Source: an uncultured Clostridiaceae bacterium
Lineage (GTDB): Bacteria > Bacillota > Clostridia > TANB77 > CAG-508
Assembly: GCA_946493085.1 (NCBI GenBank)
Contig: CAMMAC010000013.1
Coordinates: forward strand, 1 to 41,117
Direction: 5' to 3'
Length of the DNA stretch: 41,117 nt
Of this stretch, positions 1 through 8,403 are shown in pieces; position 1 is the first letter of the stretch; the number at the start of each line of letters is the position of its first letter. The notes beneath the pieces are model-generated. The model saw only the letters and a program-made list of their open reading frames with translations, made no database searches and was not told the origin of the DNA. The position numbers and the translations under genes are program-made.

Positions 1-494
1 TTATCAATTTCTACATCTTCACTTTTCAGACGTCCACTTTTTACAGCTTTTTCTTTGAATACTTTAAAAGCTTCTTCACTCAAATCATCAAAAGTAGCAT
101 TCTTAACTGGCAAATCTTCCCAACGTTTTCCAACTCTATCTAACATAAATTTATCCAGTTCACTACCTGTAACTTCATGATTATTACTTCCACTTCTTAA
201 ATAGAATTTTCCTTGATAACTTATAGGCATTGGATAATTATCTATTTTTATAGCAATATATAGTAAATCATTTTCTTCTTCTACTTTTACTTCTGGAATA
301 ATTCCCATAGTGTCTCTTATTTTGTTTGGAATTTCCTTTACTAACTTAACAGCATTATTTATACCAATTACATTTCCTTTATCATCTTTCCCAATATATA
401 TAATTCCACCATTAGCATTTGCCATACCACAAATCCATTTTAAATATTCGTCTTTCCAAACAGCTTTAAATTCTGTATCTTGATTTTCTATCAT
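1..494 (-). CDS. AlbA_2 (Schlafen/AAA_4-like) domain protein, partial
   Basis: Reading from the ATG at 494 gives an open frame of 164 codons that leaves the window without a stop. The start (MIENQDTEFKAVW) and the segment GMANANGGIIYIGKDDKG are typical of the AlbA_2/AAA_4 nucleic-acid-binding fold of RecG-like putative regulators and Schlafen relatives. The later part (KFYLRSGSNNHEVTGSEL) fits the end of that domain. It lies 38 nt downstream of another AlbA_2 gene on the same strand, so the two are probably co-transcribed. Function is unknown; family members include transcription regulators and anti-phage proteins. The C-terminal half is outside the window. Confidence 0.8.
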   Translation of the reverse strand, partial: MIENQDTEFKAVWKDEYLKWICGMANANGGIIYIGKDDKGNVIGINNAVKLVKEIPNKIRDTMGIIPEVKVEEENDLLYIAIKIDNYPMPISYQGKFYLRSGSNNHEVTGSELDKFMLDRVGKRWEDLPVKNATFDDLSEEAFKVFKEKAVKSGRLKSEDVEID

Positions 495-532
495 ATAAAA
501 ACCGTTCCTTTCAATTAATTATATTAAATATT

Positions 533-1999
533 TTAAGTTTCAATAATTCCATATGTTGTTTTTGAACTATTTTTAGATGTTATTTCATAATCTATCTTAA
601 TCTCATTACTGTTAAATAATAACTTTGCCTCTAAAAACATTGATTTATTCTGCATTATTTTTTTGAAGTCAACTTTTATAATTATTTTATCATTTTCCTC
701 ATATATTGAATCCTCAAAAATGTTGTCTATGTCATCTTTAAAATCTTCTGCTTTCTCATTAAGTTTATCTAAATATGTTGGCTCGTAACTAATCATAGCT
801 CCTACATTTGTTGGAATATGTGGTGTAATATTATTATGTACAATACTTGGATAAAAGTATTCATCTACATTACTTACTCTTGGGCATTCTATAAAATCCT
901 CTTTTAAATCTTGGTACATATTACCCAAATATTTAATTACATCATCATCAACAATAATAGTCTCTTTTTTTATAAATAATTTTTTATCTATGATGAGTTT
1001 CAATTCTATATCCTCATCAAAATAATTTCCAATATTAGAAATAACTAGATTAGTAGTATATATTTGAGGTAACCCTTTTGTATAATAATTTATTGCCAGA
1101 TATTCTAGTATAAAGCTATCTAAATCTTTTAACTTCCAATACCTTTCAATTTCATTCTTATCTCCATACAACTCTTGTCTAACAGGATATAATCCTCCTC
1201 CATTAAATGTTGTTTTCCATCTAATATTTTTAAATTCAAATATTTCATCATTATATTCTATATTTAATTTTTTTAATTGTTGCTTTATAAATTCTTCTTG
1301 TTCTTCTTCAATTTTAACTTTTTCATCTTTTATAAAGAAAGACATTCCTTCTAAAAATGAAAAATTATCTCCTTTTAACTTATTAATCTCACTAACACGT
1401 TTTTGCAAATTATTAAATTTTTCTTTTCTATATCTTTCTACTTTAAAATTTAAATCTGTCATCAAAATTTTATTTGATAATTTTCCATTTAAGTATGATT
1501 GAATAACTAATTTACTGCTTTTATTTTCCTTAAACATATTTTTTAAATCTTTTTTATTAGCTAACATTGTCATACTACCTTTTCTTATAAAAACTTCATT
1601 TTCTTTCAATTTTCCTATTTGTTTTTTTACCATAAAAGGTCTGTTATCATTATTAGTCGCTGGAATTTGAATTACAAGAACATCTTTTTCGTCTATGGTT
1701 ATTACCTTATAATTAACTATTAAATTTTCATATATGTATGTATTTACTATTTGTTGAAATTCAGCTTCATCTCTAATTGTACTTTTATCTATTCCTCTAA
1801 TTTCTATACATACATTATTTTCCTCAATAGCACCAATTATAATATATTTATTTCTATCACTATGTGAATTAGCAAATGCTATAATATCTTTTATTAATTC
1901 TTCTTTATTTTCTTTATGATAATCATATTCTTTAAAGTCTAAATAATCTCCTTCTCCATGACAATCTATTAATTCTTTTACTTCTTCTTCAATATCCAT
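533..1999 (-). CDS. AlbA_2 (Schlafen-like) domain protein with unknown C-terminal region
   Basis: About 488 residues. The N-terminal part has the AlbA_2 hallmarks: EGDYLDFKEYDYHKEN near residue 20, then IIAFANSHSDRNKYIIIGA, and VFIRKGSMTMLANKKDL near residue 140. The remaining 330 residues are not recognised; they are rich in Lys, Asn and Glu with no membrane segment. The frame is open up to a GTG at 2008, but that GTG lies inside the Shine-Dalgarno sequence GGAGGTG. The ATG at 1999, eight bases after GGAGG, is therefore the likely start. First gene of a two-gene unit of paralogous domain type. A nuclease, regulatory or defence role is possible but not shown. Confidence 0.8.
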   Translation of the reverse strand: MDIEEEVKELIDCHGEGDYLDFKEYDYHKENKEELIKDIIAFANSHSDRNKYIIIGAIEENNVCIEIRGIDKSTIRDEAEFQQIVNTYIYENLIVNYKVITIDEKDVLVIQIPATNNDNRPFMVKKQIGKLKENEVFIRKGSMTMLANKKDLKNMFKENKSSKLVIQSYLNGKLSNKILMTDLNFKVERYRKEKFNNLQKRVSEINKLKGDNFSFLEGMSFFIKDEKVKIEEEQEEFIKQQLKKLNIEYNDEIFEFKNIRWKTTFNGGGLYPVRQELYGDKNEIERYWKLKDLDSFILEYLAINYYTKGLPQIYTTNLVISNIGNYFDEDIELKLIIDKKLFIKKETIIVDDDVIKYLGNMYQDLKEDFIECPRVSNVDEYFYPSIVHNNITPHIPTNVGAMISYEPTYLDKLNEKAEDFKDDIDNIFEDSIYEENDKIIIKVDFKKIMQNKSMFLEAKLLFNSNEIKIDYEITSKNSSKTTYGIIET

Positions 2000-2033
2000 A
2001 AATTTCACCTCCGATGCATAACAATTTTTTTAT

Positions 2034-2062
2034 ATTATAGCATTTATCGGATAATTTTTCAT
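2034..2062 (-). promoter_or_regulatory. Probable promoter of the AlbA_2 operon
   Basis: The minus strand has a perfect -10 box TATAAT (plus-strand 2034-2039), 28 nt before the Shine-Dalgarno sequence. The -35 is weak: TGAAAA at 17 bp or ATGAAA at 18 bp spacing. It follows directly after the terminator at 2072-2117, which fits a separate transcription unit. Confidence 0.5.
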
Positions 2063-2071
2063 TATAAAATC

Positions 2072-2117
2072 AAAAAAAGATGAAGTTGTATTATTATTTT
2101 TTACAATTCATCTTTTA
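2072..2117 (-). terminator. Rho-independent terminator
   Basis: On the minus strand AAAGATGAATTGTA pairs with TACAACTTCATCTTT (one bulged base) around an A-rich loop, followed by a run of seven T. It lies between the truncated prepilin-leader gene and the AlbA_2 promoter and would stop transcripts coming from the 2400-3014 side. The stem is nearly symmetrical, so it may also work on the plus strand. Confidence 0.75.
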
Positions 2118-2140
2118 AATATGTGAAAATTTTATTTTTA

Positions 2141-2266
2141 TTAAATTGTTGTTAGGAGGAAACCTTTGCTATTACTACATTTTAATTTTTCGTCATAAGG
2201 GAACAAAATCGTTACTACTAATGCTATTAATGTAATTCCTTTTTCTTTATTCTTTTGTTCTTGCAT
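2141..2266 (-). pseudogene. Truncated prepilin-leader gene (N-terminal fragment)
   Basis: Too short to be listed by most gene callers. It has a full leader and Shine-Dalgarno sequence and reads MQEQKNKEKGITLIALVVTI, the conserved start of the prepilin-leader proteins in this window. After codon 20 the sequence leaves the family completely (LFPYDEKLKCSNSKGF...) and stops at codon 42. Intact relatives continue with IVLIILAGVSINM. What remains is the cleavage site and half of the membrane helix, so a functional product is unlikely. The break falls at the same codon as the one interrupted by the IS91-like element at 32774. What originally followed is not visible. Confidence 0.75.
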
Positions 2267-2374
2267 AAATATAATCCTCCTCGCTTTATTCTTTACGAAA
2301 AGGATTATATCGTTTCTTTATTTTTTTATCCATTTTGTTTTTGTATCTCTATATGCATTTATTTGCATAATTTT
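2267..2374 (-). promoter_or_regulatory. Conserved prepilin-gene leader, copy A, with Shine-Dalgarno-sequestering hairpin
   Basis: 108 nt between the ATG at 2266 and the conserved block AAAATTATGCAAATAA at the distal end. The proximal part holds AATAAAGAAACGATATAATC and a hairpin in which ATATAATCCTTTTCG pairs with CGAGGAGGATTATAT: 15 pairs including two G-U, with a 12-nt loop. The GGAGG ribosome binding site is wholly inside the 3' arm. The same layout occurs at 9396, 10673 and 32844. The TATAAT inside the 5' arm has no -35 box, so it is more likely part of the RNA structure than a promoter. Confidence 0.7.
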
Positions 2375-2399
2375 CACTAAGTAATTCTTATTTTTATTT

Positions 2400-3014
2400 T
2401 TAAAATCTCCAAATACCTTCCTCATCTTTTGTCGCTGTGATACCAGAATTTAGACATACTAATGGACGAATCCCCAAGACATTGCTATTATAGTTACCAC
2501 TATTATGACCACTGCTGTTTACAATACCGTCACAGCTCACATGCATCAAACTATATGCATGATAAGCACTTGGAGATGCCAACCAATATCCCCAACATTG
2601 TGTTCCATCATCCATTATATTACTTTGAAATGGAAAATACAAAGTATCGCTATATCCAATATCACTTGATAAATTATAAACATAAGTTGTTGGACTATCT
2701 ACATCTCCCACATAATATCCCGTTAAATTTGTACTAGTATATAATGGCTTATATTCCTTTTCATTATAGCTTTCTACCCACATTTCTAATGTTGGTCCTC
2801 CTATTGCATAATCTGCATATCTACTGTTTATAAAACCATCCCAATTATTAGTATTTAATAATGTAGATATATATATTCCATTTTTATTTGTATTATAATC
2901 TGTCCAACTTTGATGAAACAAATTCAATATAAATGGATATACCGTCTGTGGTGTTGATAATGCCTCATTCCAATATAACCCATAAGTTGAATAGTTTCCC
3001 GTACTTGCTATCAT
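2400..3014 (-). pseudogene. DUF6273-type secreted protein, N-terminus lost
   Basis: About 204 residues from the first ATG. The C-terminal half (YWLASPSAYHAYSLMHVS, LGIRPLVCLNSGI) matches the DUF6273 pattern, a lectin-like domain found at the C-terminus of many clostridial surface proteins. There is no signal peptide or prepilin leader. The frame stays open for about 15 codons upstream of the ATG (ending SYLDKSGAG) before a stop, and no good ribosome binding site precedes the ATG. I infer the 3' remnant of a longer protein, probably of the prepilin-leader family because leader copy A follows 26 nt after its stop. It could still be translated as an internal fragment. Confidence 0.6.
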
Positions 3015-3104
3015 TCCTGCCCCTGATTTATCTAAATAGCTGGATGTATTTTTTACTATTTTTATTTATCTTATTCAAGATGTTCTATTTTTCGTAAAGG
3101 ACAT

Positions 3105-3143
3105 AAAAAATGCCTCAATACAATAAATCTTATTATATCGAGG
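3105..3143 (-). terminator. Rho-independent terminator of the polysaccharide gene cluster
   Basis: On the minus strand CCTCGATATAATAA pairs with TTATTGTATTGAGG around a 3-nt loop (14 pairs, two of them G-T), followed within three bases by six T. It lies 59 nt after the stop of the rmlD-like gene and closes the long minus-strand gene run. Confidence 0.8.
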
Positions 3144-3201
3144 TTATCTCTATTTTCATATTTTTATTAAATACATAAAACATAATAAAAAGTTAACTTT
3201 A

Positions 3202-4056
3202 TTACTTTGCCCTTGTCTTTTCTTCCTTCAAATATCTTTCTACTGCATCTTCCCAACTTGGAATTTGTATACCTTGTGTTAATAATTTTTCTTTATTTAA
3301 CATAGAATTTTTAGGTCTTTTAGCGGGTCTTACAAATTCTTCTGAAGTAACTGGTTTAACTTTGCAAGAAAGGTTTTCCATTTCATAAATTTTTTTCGTT
3401 AGTTCATACCATGTAGTAAATCCTTGATTCGTAGCATGATAAATGCCATATGGTATCTTTTTTTCTATTGCTTGATAAATGATACTTGCCAAATCCACAC
3501 TATAAGTTGGACTTCCATGTTGATCGTTTACCACACTTACTTCTTCTTTTTCTTTTCCTAACTTTAACATTGTTCTAACAAAATTATTTCCATCTCCATA
3601 AAGCCACGCTGTACGGAAAATATAATATTTTTTGCAATTCTGTCCTACTTTCTCTTCTCCGTGTCTTTTTGTAATTCCATATACCGTTACTGGTGCTGTT
3701 TTATCTTGTTCTGTATAAGATTTCGAAATATCTAAATCTCCATCAAATACATAATCCGTACTAATGTGCACTAAGGTAGCATCCACCTTTTCTGCTGCTA
3801 AGGCTAAATTTTTAGGTCCTTCTGCATTTATTTTTTCCGCCAAATCATAGCATTCTTCTGCCTTATCCACTGCTGTAAATGCTGCACAATTGATGATATA
3901 CTCTGGTTTTTCTTTTTCCACGAATTCTTCTACCTGTTCTAAATTCGTAATATTTAGTTCTTCTACATCTGTACAAATTAATTGGTCTTCCTTAAATTTT
4001 TCTCTAACTGCTTTAGCAAGCATTCCATTTGCTCCTGTTATCAAAATTTTTCTCAT
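3202..4056 (-). CDS. rfbD: dTDP-4-dehydrorhamnose reductase (RmlD)
   Basis: About 284 residues, usual length for RmlD. It reduces dTDP-4-dehydro-L-rhamnose to dTDP-L-rhamnose with NAD(P)H in the cytoplasm. Visible features: N-terminal Rossmann motif ILITGANGMLAKAV, the STDYVFDG segment near residue 105, the catalytic YxxxK in YGITKRHGEE near residue 130, and C-terminal FVRPAKRPKNSMLNKEKL typical of RmlD substrate binding. I chose the ATG at 4056 (MRKILITG) because family members begin there; an in-frame codon at 4065 lies against the Shine-Dalgarno sequence. Last gene of the surface polysaccharide run. rfbA, rfbB and rfbC are not in the window, so the other rhamnose genes must be elsewhere. 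Confidence 0.9.
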   Translation of the reverse strand: MRKILITGANGMLAKAVREKFKEDQLICTDVEELNITNLEQVEEFVEKEKPEYIINCAAFTAVDKAEECYDLAEKINAEGPKNLALAAEKVDATLVHISTDYVFDGDLDISKSYTEQDKTAPVTVYGITKRHGEEKVGQNCKKYYIFRTAWLYGDGNNFVRTMLKLGKEKEEVSVVNDQHGSPTYSVDLASIIYQAIEKKIPYGIYHATNQGFTTWYELTKKIYEMENLSCKVKPVTSEEFVRPAKRPKNSMLNKEKLLTQGIQIPSWEDAVERYLKEEKTRAK

Positions 4057-4090
4057 ACTTTTCATTTCCTTTCCTAATTTTTTGAGAGAT

Positions 4091-5131
4091 TTAAAATTTA
4101 ATATCTATCTTAAGCACATCCACTACAAATCGGTAAACATGCAAAAATACCATCGGCATATGCCATTTATACAATTTTGAAATTCCCCATAATCCTATAT
4201 GTTTTATTCCTCTTTTTCTTACATAATTCCATTTTAGAAAAGGCGAGGTACGCCATGTAGGAAATTCTTTGTCCAAATAAGAAATGGTTTCTTTCATCTC
4301 TTCTTGCATATGTACTTGTCTATCATAAGAAAGTCGATACATCACAGAAATGCCAAGATGTATTAGCGCCATCATATCTAAAATATTTTGCATAGATTCA
4401 TACTGTCCTTTTTGTTGGTAAAGGGCTTTTACTTGTAACAAGTACTTTTTTAAATTTTCTACATCTTCTTTATGAATTGTATGTATTTGGGAATCATAAC
4501 GTAAATAATAGTGGTACAAAATATTGGGTATAAAAGCAATTGTCTTTACCTTCGTGAGACTACTAATAAAAAATAATGTATCATTAAAACCTCTTAAAGG
4601 TAAAAATGAAAACTCTTGTATTTTTTCTCTTCTATATATTTTATTCCATGGAGCCGGATTAATAAATAATACAAAATCATCTTTTGGATTTACTTGTTTA
4701 GTAACATTTCCAAAATTTGTCATGTCTCTTCCTACTACATTTCCTGTGGCCATATCTATTCTTTCAAAAGCGCAAACTGCTATATCTGCATCATTTTCTT
4801 TAGCTGCTCTATACAATTGTTCTGCCCAGTCTTTTTCTACATAATCATCTGTATCCACAAAAGTAATATATTCTCCTTTTGCTCTTTGCAATCCATAATT
4901 TCTAGTAGAAAATTCTCCTCCATTTTCTTTATGGAATACTTTTATCTTTTCTGGATATCTTTTTGCATATTCTTCTATAATCTGTGGTGCATTATCTGTA
5001 GAACCATCATCTACACATAAAATTTCAATTTCTTGTAATGTTTGCTCTACTAATGCATCTAAACAGCGTGGCAAATAGTCCTGTAAATTGTATACTAAAG
5101 CTACAATAGAAAGTTTATATGGGTACGCCAT
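4091..5131 (-). CDS. Family 2 glycosyltransferase (EpsH/CpsJ-like)
   Basis: 346 residues with a GT-A fold at the N-terminus: LSIVALVYNLQDYLPRCLDA, VDDGSTDNAPQI and the metal-binding DxD in FVDTDDYVEKDW near residue 95. The acceptor-side C-terminal half is specific and not assignable. It is expected to transfer a sugar from a nucleotide donor to a lipid-linked oligosaccharide at the inner face of the membrane. A strong AAAGGAGG site precedes the ATG at 5131. It lies between an SMR/EamA-like membrane protein and rmlD, 34 nt from the latter. Donor and linkage cannot be read from sequence. Confidence 0.9.
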   Translation of the reverse strand: MAYPYKLSIVALVYNLQDYLPRCLDALVEQTLQEIEILCVDDGSTDNAPQIIEEYAKRYPEKIKVFHKENGGEFSTRNYGLQRAKGEYITFVDTDDYVEKDWAEQLYRAAKENDADIAVCAFERIDMATGNVVGRDMTNFGNVTKQVNPKDDFVLFINPAPWNKIYRREKIQEFSFLPLRGFNDTLFFISSLTKVKTIAFIPNILYHYYLRYDSQIHTIHKEDVENLKKYLLQVKALYQQKGQYESMQNILDMMALIHLGISVMYRLSYDRQVHMQEEMKETISYLDKEFPTWRTSPFLKWNYVRKRGIKHIGLWGISKLYKWHMPMVFLHVYRFVVDVLKIDIKF

Positions 5132-5143
5132 TTGGTTCCTCCT

Positions 5144-5494
5144 TTATTTTTTCCAGTTCATGATAATAATTCCTATAATAACTAGTGCTGCTCCAATAAT
5201 ACCTTGTTTACTAATTTGCTCTTGAAATGCAAAATAAGAAGCAACTAAAATGAGTACTTGTGTAATACCCGTACAAATTGGCGTAATATAGCTTAAATCA
5301 AACATAACTACTATTCTAGTATACAATAAGAAGCTACAAATGTAACAAATAAATCCTACTAGACTAATTAAATTCATTCCTAAATGAATTTCTCCATTAT
5401 TTACATTTACTGTTCCGGGATTTCCCCCTTTTTTTATTAAAATTAACCCGGATATTGTCAAAATAATGTAAATTGCTACTAATATATATTGCAT
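5144..5494 (-). CDS. Small four-helix membrane protein, SMR/EamA-like (possible lipid-sugar flippase subunit)
   Basis: About 116 residues with four hydrophobic segments: MQYILVAIYIILTISGLILI, a helix around LISLVGFICYICSFLL, one around ITPICTGITQVLILVASYFA, and GIIGAALVIIGIIIM. The last resembles the end of EamA/SMR transporters such as the ArnE/ArnF pair. It sits directly after a GtrB-like glycosyltransferase, the usual companion of such flippases, so movement of an undecaprenyl-phosphate sugar across the membrane is a reasonable inference. The ATG at 5494 has AGGAG ten bases before it; an earlier ATG at 5518 has no clear site but cannot be excluded. Confidence 0.7.
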   Translation of the reverse strand: MQYILVAIYIILTISGLILIKKGGNPGTVNVNNGEIHLGMNLISLVGFICYICSFLLYTRIVVMFDLSYITPICTGITQVLILVASYFAFQEQISKQGIIGAALVIIGIIIMNWKK

Positions 5495-5524
5495 TACTCT
5501 TTTTCTCCTATCTACCATATTCTT

Positions 5525-6478
5525 TTATTCTGATTCCTTTCGTCTTTTTAATTCTTCTATTTGTGTATAACGTAATAAGTTTAATTCATAATTTTCTCTA
5601 TTTACTCTTACCACCGTTTCTAAAATAATGCCACATTGTTCTGCTAGCACTGCAATAATCATAAGTCCTGTTGCAAGCACCGCTGAAGGTACTTTTGTAA
5701 TATATGCTGTTTTGAAAAATTCTACCACTACTGGTATTCCCACTAATAACCCTAACAAGAAGAAAATAGCTGCCACACCTGTATAAAAGCGGAAGGGGTG
5801 ATAATTTTTTAGCATTTTGATAATTGTTTTCACTACTTTGCAACCATCTGTGATAGTATTTAATTTTGAGAAACTACCTTCTGGTCTATCTCTATATACA
5901 ATAGGAATTTCTTTAATGACAAATCTTTTATCTAATGCATATAAAGACATTTCTGTTTCTATTTCAAATTTAGCGGACATAACCGGCATATTTTTTACAA
6001 ATTTTTTATTAAATACTCGGTATCCTGTCATAATATCCTTTAACTTACTTCCAAACAATAAATTAATACTTCTTCTTACAATATTATTACCAAATTCATG
6101 AAACAATCTTTTATTTTCTTTTTGATAGGTGCCATTAGATAGTCTATCTCCTATGCACATATCTGCCTCGCCTCTTCTTACTGGCTCTATTAATGTATGT
6201 ACCGCTTCTGCTGGGTAAGTATCATCTCCATCTACCATAATATAAAGGTCTGCATCTATGTCAGAGAACATACTTCTTACAACATTTCCTTTTCCCTGTT
6301 TATATTCATGTTTTACAATAGCTCCATTCTCTCTTGCTATTTGAGCAGTTTTGTCTTTAGAATTATTATCATACACATAAATATCTGCTTCTGGTAATTC
6401 TCTTTTAAAATCTTTAATTACTTTTTCTACTGTTAGTTCTTCGTTATAACAAGGAATTAGTACTGCTATCTTCTCCAT
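5525..6478 (-). CDS. GtrB/DPM1-like family 2 glycosyltransferase with two C-terminal membrane helices
   Basis: About 317 residues. The GT-A domain has MEKIAVLIPCYNEELTVEKV, DNNSKDKTAQIA and the metal site MVDGDDTYPAEAV, followed by DIMTGYRVFNKKFVK and EIPIVYRDRPEGSFSKL, typical of polyprenyl-phosphate glycosyltransferases such as GtrB and ArnC. Two helices near residues 230-255 and 268-290 anchor it. Expected reaction: transfer of a sugar from a nucleotide donor to undecaprenyl phosphate. The ATG at 6478 is ten bases after AAGGAA; the frame also allows GTG at 6487. Its neighbours are an SMR/EamA-like protein downstream and a large polytopic protein upstream, the usual three-part lipid-linked-sugar system. 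Confidence 0.9.
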   Translation of the reverse strand: MEKIAVLIPCYNEELTVEKVIKDFKRELPEADIYVYDNNSKDKTAQIARENGAIVKHEYKQGKGNVVRSMFSDIDADLYIMVDGDDTYPAEAVHTLIEPVRRGEADMCIGDRLSNGTYQKENKRLFHEFGNNIVRRSINLLFGSKLKDIMTGYRVFNKKFVKNMPVMSAKFEIETEMSLYALDKRFVIKEIPIVYRDRPEGSFSKLNTITDGCKVVKTIIKMLKNYHPFRFYTGVAAIFFLLGLLVGIPVVVEFFKTAYITKVPSAVLATGLMIIAVLAEQCGIILETVVRVNRENYELNLLRYTQIEELKRRKESE

Positions 6479-6501
6479 TTCTATCACGTTCCTTTCTAAG
6501 C

Positions 6502-8391
6502 TTACTTATATAATTGTAACTTAATTTCATTTTCTGTATTTTGTACTACTTTAAACAAATGATTTTCCAAATTTTCAAAATCTGTTCCTTCTTCAAAAAT
6601 GCTACCATATTCCGTTTGTAGTCTTTCATCACTTTTGGCAATAAATACATAATCATATTCTTGTTCTTGCAGAACTTGTTCCCATTCTTCTACTGTAATA
6701 TCATAAGTCCAAATATCTCCTTCAAAATAAGGTTTTCCTAAATTCCATTCATATAATAAGTTGGTTACAATAGGAGAAACGCTATAGTGCAAAATATGAA
6801 AATCACCACTACTTCCAATATTTTGATAAATTAAAAATACTTTATCCTCCAATTTTACATTTTCTGTAATAATTTCTGCTTTTTGTTTAATCTCTTCTGG
6901 AACACCTGACACACCTTTTTCTACTGGATGTATTATTGTTAAAATATTACTACTACTTAAACACACTAAAGCAGTAAGAAGAAGTACGGTCAATACATTT
7001 TCTTTTTTTAAGTTTTGTATCATAGCTACTAGCATTACGAACCAAGCCATAAAATAAGTATTCATATATCTAGAAAAACTTGCAAGTGCCCTTCCTTCTG
7101 TTTCTGTAAAAGCAAACATATAAGTTGCCATTAATAATAAACAATATAATATAAATCCAATATCCATAGCTACTGTAATGCCTACTATTTTTTGCTTTTG
7201 TTTTTTTTCTTTTACAGCTATATACAATAAAATAGCTGCTACATTACAAACTACCATTAGACCAATAGCAGTTTTAGCAAATGGTATGTTTACTATTTCC
7301 GTACTATTTAAAGCTTCATAAAAAGACTTTGCAATAGAATCTGTTTTTTCTTCCCTATCACCTATTTGCAATACTCCTTTTATATATTCTCCTATATCTA
7401 TCTGACTAATTGCATTTTTATCATGTCTATCATCCAACTGTTTTCCATTAGCCCTGCAATAGAATTTCCATGTACTATAACTTACTAATAAGATTACTAG
7501 CACCATACATAGAACTGCAAATTTTTTTACATTTTCTTTTTTTATTTTCTTTTGCTTTACAATTGGCATGAAGATATTCTGAATAAATAACTGTAATAAT
7601 ACAATCCCTGCTAATAACAATCCTGTATCTTTTAATAAAACCATACTAATTAGTAGTAAAAATGTTATGAATAAGTCTTCTTTTTCCTCTTGCCAATAGC
7701 TATATAGCATACTAATAGCAAATAGTACAGCAAGTAATAAATCTATATAAATACTATTGAAACTAAAACCAAAAATATAAACAAGACAATATACTATAAA
7801 ACTTATAAAAATGCCCTTGATAAAATCCTTATTGGTATAGGTTAAGCGTCTATATAGTGGCAATAATAAAGTAATAACAAATGTACTCATTGCCATATAG
7901 GATACGTCTTCTGCAAATCCTCCATTTAAGTAGCAAAATAGATATTCTATAATTCCTGCTAACGGCTGATATACTACATGAATTCCATCATATACATGAT
8001 TAGACCAAAATGTATCATATGTTACCATTGCCTTTAAATTAGGTCCCCAGTGAGAAAATTCATCCCATTGTGTATAATGGGTATTTTTTAAAAGGATACC
8101 ACTTAGTATTAATAATGCCATATAAAATAGGGTTCCCAGCGTAAAAATTTCCTTTATCGCTATTTTTTTCTTAAAAAGACTTATCACAGCATAAATAAAG
8201 CTCAGTATCGCGAGTGCAATGATAATATAAATTGCTACTGGCATGCTGTTCAATAATCCAAATATATATAACAGTAAACCTATTCCTAAAAAAACAGTTA
8301 CAATAGAGTTCTCTTGTTTCCAGTGAAAACGAATCGTAATAGCACTTGCCACAGAAAAAACTATCATAAACATAAATAACATTGCTAGCAT
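6502..8391 (-). CDS. Large polytopic membrane protein, GT-C-like
   Basis: 629 residues with about 12 or more hydrophobic segments over the first 480 residues and a soluble C-terminal domain of about 140 residues (EEIKQKAEIITENVKLED onwards). A conserved-looking loop HYTQWDEFSHWGPNLKAM near residue 107 has the acidic residue pattern after an early helix that GT-C glycosyltransferases use for catalysis. I infer a lipid-linked-sugar-dependent glycosyltransferase or a polymerase at the outer membrane face, working with the adjacent GtrB-like enzyme. The start has GGAGAG before the ATG. Exact family not recognised. Confidence 0.75.
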   Translation of the reverse strand: MLAMLFMFMIVFSVASAITIRFHWKQENSIVTVFLGIGLLLYIFGLLNSMPVAIYIIIALAILSFIYAVISLFKKKIAIKEIFTLGTLFYMALLILSGILLKNTHYTQWDEFSHWGPNLKAMVTYDTFWSNHVYDGIHVVYQPLAGIIEYLFCYLNGGFAEDVSYMAMSTFVITLLLPLYRRLTYTNKDFIKGIFISFIVYCLVYIFGFSFNSIYIDLLLAVLFAISMLYSYWQEEKEDLFITFLLLISMVLLKDTGLLLAGIVLLQLFIQNIFMPIVKQKKIKKENVKKFAVLCMVLVILLVSYSTWKFYCRANGKQLDDRHDKNAISQIDIGEYIKGVLQIGDREEKTDSIAKSFYEALNSTEIVNIPFAKTAIGLMVVCNVAAILLYIAVKEKKQKQKIVGITVAMDIGFILYCLLLMATYMFAFTETEGRALASFSRYMNTYFMAWFVMLVAMIQNLKKENVLTVLLLTALVCLSSSNILTIIHPVEKGVSGVPEEIKQKAEIITENVKLEDKVFLIYQNIGSSGDFHILHYSVSPIVTNLLYEWNLGKPYFEGDIWTYDITVEEWEQVLQEQEYDYVFIAKSDERLQTEYGSIFEEGTDFENLENHLFKVVQNTENEIKLQLYK

Positions 8392-8403
8392 ATTTTTTCT
8401 CTC

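Noticed and set aside
2462..2737. Plus-strand open frame over the DUF6273 remnant
   Set aside because: Its product is Tyr/His-rich low-complexity, there is no ribosome site, and the minus frame matches a protein family; it is a shadow frame.
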